From positions 1 to 28,124 of the forward strand of contig JAQVBA010000009.1 in NCBI GenBank assembly GCA_028690555.1: 28,124 nucleotides of DNA. Direction: 5' to 3'. This DNA comes from Acholeplasmataceae bacterium. Lineage in GTDB: Bacteria > Bacillota_I > Bacilli_A > Acholeplasmatales > Acholeplasmataceae. The notes below the pieces were generated by a model. The model was not told where the DNA came from and searched no databases. It worked only from the letters and a program-made list of their open reading frames with translations. The position numbers were made by a program, and so were the translations under genes. Each line of letters begins with the position of its first letter. Position 1 is the stretch's first letter. Of the stretch, positions 22,889 through 28,124 are shown piece by piece.

Positions 22889-25800
22889 ATGAGCAAATAT
22901 AGCGTTAAAAAACCAATTACAATTTTAATGGGAGTTTTAATCATTATCGTGTTAGGCATTTTTTCAGTCACACGGCTTCCACTAACTTTATTCCCAGAAA
23001 TTAACTTACCTTACTTGGTAACCATTACCGATTATCAAGGTGCTTCCCCTGAAGAAGTTGAACTTCATATTGCTAAACCAATTGAGAGTGCTGTCTCAAC
23101 GATTGGAAACTTTGATGAAGTTCAATCAATGTCCAATGAACATTTCGGTATATCAATAGTTACCTTTCAAGAAAGTACCAATATGGATACGGTTGTTGTT
23201 GAACTTCGTGAATTACTCAACAATACGAATTTCCCAGATGGTGTAGGTTCAACCAGAATTTTAAGAATAAGTCCTGATATGTTACCTGTGATGACGATCA
23301 ATCTATTTAAAACCTATGATGCATCTGTCACTGATGAAGAAGCTCTGATCAGAAATACGGAATGGATCGAACGTCAATTGATGCTTGAACTACAAAGTAT
23401 TCCAGGTGTTGCAGATGTTTCAATCTCAGGTCAAGCGGATATTATATTAGAAGTTAAACTCGATCAAGAAAAACTTAATTTATACGGATTAACCGAAGAT
23501 ATTGTTTTGGAAACCATTGAGGATCAAAATGTTGGTGGTTTAATCGGAATAGTTTTAGACAATGGGGAGCTTAGAATGCTTTATTTAGGAAATACGCCTT
23601 CTTCTCTCGACGATATAAAAGCATTACCCATTACATCAATTGAACAAACTGTTTTAAAACTTGAAGATTTAGTCATCACAAATGGAATTTCCTACGTCAA
23701 TGCAAATACTGAATCTTATTCTAAAATTAACGGAATTCAAGGCATTCAAGTTTCATTTCAGAAACAATCCAATTATGGAATTACTGAGGTCACCAATGAA
23801 ATTATTGCAAAATTGGATGACCTAATAGCCCAAGAAGGTGATGATGCTCATTATTCAATTTTATTAAATCAAGGTGAATACATTAATCTTGCTATTAATT
23901 CAGTTTTAAATAATATCATTATTGGTGGTATTTTAGCAATCTTCATTCTTTTCCTATTTTTAAGAGATTTAAAACCTACACTTATTGTAGGATTATCAAT
24001 CCCAATTTCAGTGGTAGCAGCTTTCATGTTAATGTATTTTTCAAATGTCTCTTTAAATATCGTATCGATGGGAGGATTAGCATTAGGTATTGGGATGTTA
24101 GTCGATAATTCCATTGTTGTGATTGAAAACATTTATCGAATGATTCATGAAGGTAAATCAAAAACTGAGGCTGCTGTTGAAGGTGCTAAACAAGTAGCTG
24201 GAGCAATCACTGCTTCTACACTCACAACAGTTGCTGTCTTTTTACCTATAATTTTTGTACAAGGCTTAGTTGCTGAAATCTTTTTAAGTATGGCATTAAC
24301 AATTGCATTTTCACTTGGAGCAAGCTTAATTATTGCGCTTACCGTTGTTCCATCTATGGCATCACGCATGTTAAATGTGAAAGAACAAAAGAAACCATCT
24401 AAATTCTTAAATAAAGCCAAAGACAGTTATGAAAAATCAATTAGTTTTGCAATGCATCACAAAATTCTTTCCATCTTAATCGTTCTATTCATGCTTTTTG
24501 GATCATTTATTCTAGTCTACCAAAAAGGATTCATCTTACTTCCAGAATCTGATGAAGGAGCAATTACCATATCTATTGAAACTACTTCAGATGTTATTTT
24601 CACTGATAAAGCTTTATTTGCAGATCTATTAAGTGAAGAAATTTTAAAGATTCAAGATGTTGAATCAGTTTCTGCATCGATATCAAGTGGATCTGGCTTT
24701 GGTTTTGGTCCCATGATGGCCATGGGTGGTGGAGCACAAGGCAGTATCAGTATCACCATTAATCTAAAAGATAGTAGGTTAGATTCTACAACTGAAAATG
24801 AAGTCATCATTAAAGCACTTATCGATGATTTAATCACAAATAATGATGTTGTATCATCTGATCATATCTTTGAATATAGTGTTGCTGCACAAAATAGCAC
24901 AGCGGGGCTTACGGGGGTTAGTGGCATCAATATCAAAGTTGCTGGATATGATTTGCTTACTCTTGAAAAGATTTCTAATGATATAACATCTATTTTAAGG
25001 GATACCGAAGGCGTTATAAAAGCTGATAACGGTATTTCAGTTGGTGCAGAAAATGTGAAAATTACAATTAATCAAGATCAAGCAATGCTTCATCAATTGA
25101 CAAATCAAGATGTAATGGACAACGTAAGTTACTTGTATCAAAACCTTGACCAACTAGGTGCTACAAGACAAGTCATTGTCACAATAGAAGGCGTTGATTA
25201 TACCCTTGAAATTCCAACAGATTCATTAAACCAAGGAATTAGTTTTGATATCTTTGGCGACTATAAAAATTTTCTATCTGGTATCATGCTATTTAATGAT
25301 CAAACACGCTTATTAATTGATCAATATGTCGCATCTTCAAATCAATCGATCTATGTCATTAATGCATTCTTACCCACATATGTCCCAGGTGAACCACTAA
25401 GATTTATCGTTAATCCATTTTTAAGGATTCAAGATAATGAAATCATTATGGATCCAAATCCAATGTCAGAAAATCCAACGTTAACATCTTTAATCTTAAC
25501 TCCGTTATTTACAGATGATGTATCAAGTGTTACATCAATCGAACGCATCACGGGTTTTCAAACAATCCAAACAGATGGTAATAACCGATATGTCAACGTC
25601 ACTGCTCAAATTGATCAAAGCTTAAATGTCACACTTGTCAGTGATAAAGTGACTGATGCCATTAACGAATATTTAGATAGTTCACAGTTTGAATCTTATG
25701 GATCTGGCTATTATGTCACCTTCGAAGGTGAAAATGAAGAAATCATGGATGCAGTTTCTGACCTATCTATAGCTGCTATAGTTGCCGTACTTCTTGTCTA

Positions 25801-26278
25801 CATGATTATGGCGATTCAGTTTCAATCCTTAATCTATCCATTGATTATTCTTGGCACGATTCCACTTGCTTTTACCGGAGGTTTGATTGCACTTTTAATT
25901 ACAAATTCCTATTTAAGTCTAGTATCCATTATGGGTCTAATCATCTTAATCGGAATTGTCGTTAATAACGGGATTGTTCTCATTGATTATATTAACAAGC
26001 TTAGAGAGAGTGGCATGCAAGTTAAAGAAGCCATCATTCAAGCTGGACAAACGAGACTACGTCCGATTTTAATGACTGCTTTAACCACCATTTTAGCCTT
26101 ATTAACACTTGCATTAGGATTTGGTGAAGGATCCGAATTGTTACAACCGATGGCAATTACCGCGATTGGTGGTCTCATTTATGCAACCATTTTAACCCTT
26201 TACATCATCCCTGTTTTATATGCCTCAATTAACCGTAAAAAAATTAAGATAGAGGAAGCTAGCCGTGATGCAAACTAA
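22889..26278 (+). CDS. RND superfamily exporter (HAE1-like)
   Basis: 1129 residues from ATG 22889 with GAGGAG just upstream (the longer open frame would read through the operator). Two halves, each with one helix, a large extracytoplasmic loop and five helices. The proton-relay helix 4 is GMLVDNSIVVIENI with Asp406; the second acidic residue of AcrB (Asp408) is Asn407. Helix 10 has VVNNGIVLIDYI, with Asn where AcrB has Lys940, a matched pair of changes seen in SwrC-like Gram-positive members. No adaptor or outer-membrane channel gene is nearby. The second loop carries an insertion at about 770-877. Likely role: proton-driven export of amphiphilic compounds from the outer leaflet, under TetR control. 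Confidence 0.92.
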   Translation: MSKYSVKKPITILMGVLIIIVLGIFSVTRLPLTLFPEINLPYLVTITDYQGASPEEVELHIAKPIESAVSTIGNFDEVQSMSNEHFGISIVTFQESTNMDTVVVELRELLNNTNFPDGVGSTRILRISPDMLPVMTINLFKTYDASVTDEEALIRNTEWIERQLMLELQSIPGVADVSISGQADIILEVKLDQEKLNLYGLTEDIVLETIEDQNVGGLIGIVLDNGELRMLYLGNTPSSLDDIKALPITSIEQTVLKLEDLVITNGISYVNANTESYSKINGIQGIQVSFQKQSNYGITEVTNEIIAKLDDLIAQEGDDAHYSILLNQGEYINLAINSVLNNIIIGGILAIFILFLFLRDLKPTLIVGLSIPISVVAAFMLMYFSNVSLNIVSMGGLALGIGMLVDNSIVVIENIYRMIHEGKSKTEAAVEGAKQVAGAITASTLTTVAVFLPIIFVQGLVAEIFLSMALTIAFSLGASLIIALTVVPSMASRMLNVKEQKKPSKFLNKAKDSYEKSISFAMHHKILSILIVLFMLFGSFILVYQKGFILLPESDEGAITISIETTSDVIFTDKALFADLLSEEILKIQDVESVSASISSGSGFGFGPMMAMGGGAQGSISITINLKDSRLDSTTENEVIIKALIDDLITNNDVVSSDHIFEYSVAAQNSTAGLTGVSGINIKVAGYDLLTLEKISNDITSILRDTEGVIKADNGISVGAENVKITINQDQAMLHQLTNQDVMDNVSYLYQNLDQLGATRQVIVTIEGVDYTLEIPTDSLNQGISFDIFGDYKNFLSGIMLFNDQTRLLIDQYVASSNQSIYVINAFLPTYVPGEPLRFIVNPFLRIQDNEIIMDPNPMSENPTLTSLILTPLFTDDVSSVTSIERITGFQTIQTDGNNRYVNVTAQIDQSLNVTLVSDKVTDAINEYLDSSQFESYGSGYYVTFEGENEEIMDAVSDLSIAAIVAVLLVYMIMAIQFQSLIYPLIILGTIPLAFTGGLIALLITNSYLSLVSIMGLIILIGIVVNNGIVLIDYINKLRESGMQVKEAIIQAGQTRLRPILMTALTTILALLTLALGFGEGSELLQPMAITAIGGLIYATILTLYIIPVLYASINRKKIKIEEASRDAN

Positions 26279-26846
26279 AGATAGAATTATCGATGTGATC
26301 ATATCTCATATCAAAAAAGGAGATCGACTGGATAAGCTATCAATTGCTCAAATCGCTTTAGAGGCTGATATTGGAAAAAGTACACTATATGAGTATTTTG
26401 AAAATAAAGAAAGTTTAATTTCAAATACTTATGATCTACTCCTTAATCATTATGAGACGATATTATTAAAGCCTTTGAATGAAAAGTCCTTTGAGAAACA
26501 ATTTAAGGAACAAATTGAACTAATTTTAACTGTATTACTTGATGCGAAAGAGATTATGGATGCCATTTTAAATAATGAGCAAACGCTTTATGATCCAACC
26601 GGACTGATTGAAAGAAAATCTCGACACATACAAGAAAGAATTCAAGAACGCTTTACTGAGATTTTTCAAAAAGGTTATCATGAAAATATGATCAAGCCCT
26701 TAGCCATACCTTATCAAAAAAATGTTATTGAGGCCTTAATGAGTGGTTTACTTTATCAATATTGTACAAATAGCATTAAAATTAAAAAAACTGAATTGCT
26801 TGATTTAATTTATCGTTCTTCTCTGTTGATACTCAATCAAAAATAA
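26268..26846 (+). CDS. TetR/AcrR family transcriptional regulator
   Basis: 192 residues from ATG 26268 (a GTG at 26265 is also possible; GAGG lies upstream). It overlaps the end of the RND gene, so the two are co-transcribed. N-terminal helix-turn-helix LSIAQIALEADIGKSTLYEYFENKESLI (about 25-51) is a clear TetR motif; the C-terminal helical domain is the ligand-binding and dimerisation part. Likely the local repressor acting at 22835-22854, relieved by substrates of the pump. Confidence 0.92.
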   Translation: MQTKDRIIDVIISHIKKGDRLDKLSIAQIALEADIGKSTLYEYFENKESLISNTYDLLLNHYETILLKPLNEKSFEKQFKEQIELILTVLLDAKEIMDAILNNEQTLYDPTGLIERKSRHIQERIQERFTEIFQKGYHENMIKPLAIPYQKNVIEALMSGLLYQYCTNSIKIKKTELLDLIYRSSLLILNQK

Positions 26847-26870
26847 AAGACCAAATTTTTGGTCTTTTTT
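26845..26870. terminator. Bidirectional terminator after tetR
   Basis: AAAAGACCAA, a 4-base loop, then TTGGTCTTTT (26845-26868), with T-runs on both sides. It separates the convergent tetR and the minus-strand small gene. Confidence 0.8.
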
Positions 26871-27264
26871 ATTGGTTTGTATTAATTTCTAGTCCATTTT
26901 GAAACTTAAGAATACCGTTTTCTTCAAATACGCTAGCTTCACAATCTAATATTAACCATTTAAATCCTTTTTCTACTAAAGGTATACGAAACAATAATTC
27001 ATTTTGCATATCTTTGAAATCGATGATACTTATAACCCCAGAATCAGTGCCAATCCCTTGAAATACACCATCACCAGACATGGATTTCATAATATATAAA
27101 TTAACTCCATCAATGATGATGTTTTTAAATCGCAATTGATCTTCATAGACTTTTTTCCATAATTGATTGGTAAATTGAATTGCTTCTGACCCTTTTTTTA
27201 ATATGACAAGGCTGGGATCACCTACAAAATAGGTTCCCGGATTTAATATGAATGAATTATCCAT
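26869..27264 (-). CDS. Conserved-looking small protein of unknown function
   Basis: 131 residues from ATG 27264, which overlaps the end of the endonuclease gene by 8 bases (a longer start at 27285 is possible). Two noticeable motifs: NPGTYFVGDPSLVI (8-21) and MSGDGVFQGIGTDSGVISIID (62-82). I recall small hypothetical proteins with a GDPxxV start and a DGxY...DSGxIxI middle, but know no function. There is no signal peptide or membrane helix. The overlap suggests translational coupling to the nuclease. Confidence 0.65.
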   Translation of the reverse strand: MDNSFILNPGTYFVGDPSLVILKKGSEAIQFTNQLWKKVYEDQLRFKNIIIDGVNLYIMKSMSGDGVFQGIGTDSGVISIIDFKDMQNELLFRIPLVEKGFKWLILDCEASVFEENGILKFQNGLEINTNQ

Positions 27265-28124
27265 AAATCCAATTTGTCCAAGCATCTAACCAGTTAGATA
27301 ATGAAGCTACAGGCTTCAAATCATCGATGGTTTTATCTTCAAAAATCAAATGGGCATATTCTGGTTTATCAATAAAAGGATTTCGATTATTTTGGTATTC
27401 ATAAATGACTTGATTTCTAGCGCGTTCAAAATCACTGACTGGATCCTCTTTATGCCATTCGAGTAAGACACTTAAAATACCCATTACTGCACCTTCTGGT
27501 GTATAAGCTTCTAAATCCTCTAAATTGTCATCTCGAAGTTCTAATTCTTCATACATAATGAACATATAGAAAATGATGCGTGCAACATCGCCTTTATGTT
27601 CATCTCCTGGATAAAAACCACCATCATCAGTAATTTGATGTTCCCCTGAACCATCAGAGAAAAATCGATCGCCTCTTTGAGAATTTACTGCAGGTGTAAC
27701 CGCTCTTAAGTTATGTAGGTCACTTGCAATGGTCTTATCCGTATTGTCAACACGTTCCAAGCCAAGTCTTGAATTTGGCCATACATGTTCTCTATGCCAT
27801 GAGACTTCATCCCATTCATAAGGAGCTAGAGCGCCATCATAAATATTCCATACTTTTGTCGGATCATCAATGCTTCGATCAGCATTTGCTAAAAATTCGC
27901 GTGCATCACCATAAGATGTTGGTTCAAAATTTTGATTGAGAAGAATGTGCATTGCTTCTTTTAAAGCTTCTCCTTCTAAACCATTTAAAGACGCATAATA
28001 CGTAATTTCTTCTTTTTCTTCTTGTGATTGAATATATATACTGATCGCAACAATCAATACGCCAAATAAGATCATGCCAAATCGATAGATTGGTGATCTT
28101 TTAACTTTTTTCCGTTTTTGCCAT
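27257..28124 (-). CDS. Endonuclease I family nuclease, secreted or membrane-anchored (5' end beyond window)
   Basis: At least 272 residues. An internal ATG lies at 28075, but the frame stays open to the right edge and the upstream codons read WQKRKKVKRSPIYRFG. This is a basic stretch directly before the hydrophobic segment MILFGVLIVAISIYI, so the true start is probably outside the window and the segment is a signal anchor. The His-Me finger of endonuclease I is complete: WHREHVWPNSRLG (His97 counted from the ATG) and DLHNLRAVTPAVNSQRGDRFF (Asn131). The family (EndA, Vvn, Bsn) cuts DNA and/or RNA outside the cell, probably for nucleotide scavenging. It is followed by an overlapping small gene. 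Confidence 0.9.
   Translation of the reverse strand, partial: WQKRKKVKRSPIYRFGMILFGVLIVAISIYIQSQEEKEEITYYASLNGLEGEALKEAMHILLNQNFEPTSYGDAREFLANADRSIDDPTKVWNIYDGALAPYEWDEVSWHREHVWPNSRLGLERVDNTDKTIASDLHNLRAVTPAVNSQRGDRFFSDGSGEHQITDDGGFYPGDEHKGDVARIIFYMFIMYEELELRDDNLEDLEAYTPEGAVMGILSVLLEWHKEDPVSDFERARNQVIYEYQNNRNPFIDKPEYAHLIFEDKTIDDLKPVASLSNWLDAWTNWIYG

Noticed and set aside
28112..28124. ATG at 28124 as the start of the endonuclease
   Set aside because: It is one base out of frame with the nuclease and its own frame hits TAA after seven codons.

Overview
This is an AT-rich, gene-dense bacterial chromosomal window with no mobile elements, CRISPR arrays or rRNA. It has a hrcA-grpE-dnaK-dnaJ heat-shock operon with a CIRCE operator, short sigma-A type promoters, GGAGG ribosome binding sites, compact operons with 4-17 base overlaps, and genes ending in TGA. 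TGA is therefore a stop here, not Trp. This fits a low-GC Bacillota/Mycoplasmatota lineage with the standard stop code (Acholeplasma- or Izemoplasma-like), but the exact taxon is an inference.

Layout, left to right. 1-2300 (minus): a cation/proton antiporter followed by two single-domain TrkA/RCK proteins (the second runs off the left edge). They are transcribed from a clear promoter through a structured leader that ends in a terminator-like hairpin, a candidate ion-sensing riboswitch. 2308-6172 (minus): a tight five-gene operon of an AlkA-type DNA glycosylase, a short 6-phosphogluconate dehydrogenase, a GNAT acetyltransferase, a D-2-hydroxyacid dehydrogenase and a DUF1295 membrane protein. 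6254-7126 (minus): a DegV fatty-acid-binding protein. 7235-10731 (minus): a serine operon of DUF1015, serC and serA, with a cre-like palindrome lying inside its promoter. 10915-12120 (minus): an MFS transporter. 12195-16755 (minus): hrcA-grpE-dnaK-dnaJ. 16880-17684 (minus): a glyoxalase-II-like hydrolase and ribosomal protein L33. 17841-18884 (plus): ispG of the MEP isoprenoid pathway. 18908-22489 (minus): five overlapping genes encoding a Pr6Pr-like membrane protein, a Nudix hydrolase, an unknown membrane-anchored protein, a hotdog thioesterase and an ABC-F ATPase. 22648-22724 (plus): tRNA-Lys(CTT). 22889-26846 (plus): an RND exporter and its TetR regulator, behind a 20-base perfect palindrome that is the likely TetR operator. 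26869-28124 (minus): an endonuclease I, cut by the right edge, and a small overlapping protein of unknown function.

Most of the window is ordinary housekeeping content. The best candidates for something less described are the leader RNA before the antiporter, the cre-like site in the serine promoter, the large extracellular insertion in the RND exporter, and the small unknown proteins at 20942-21412 and 26869-27264.
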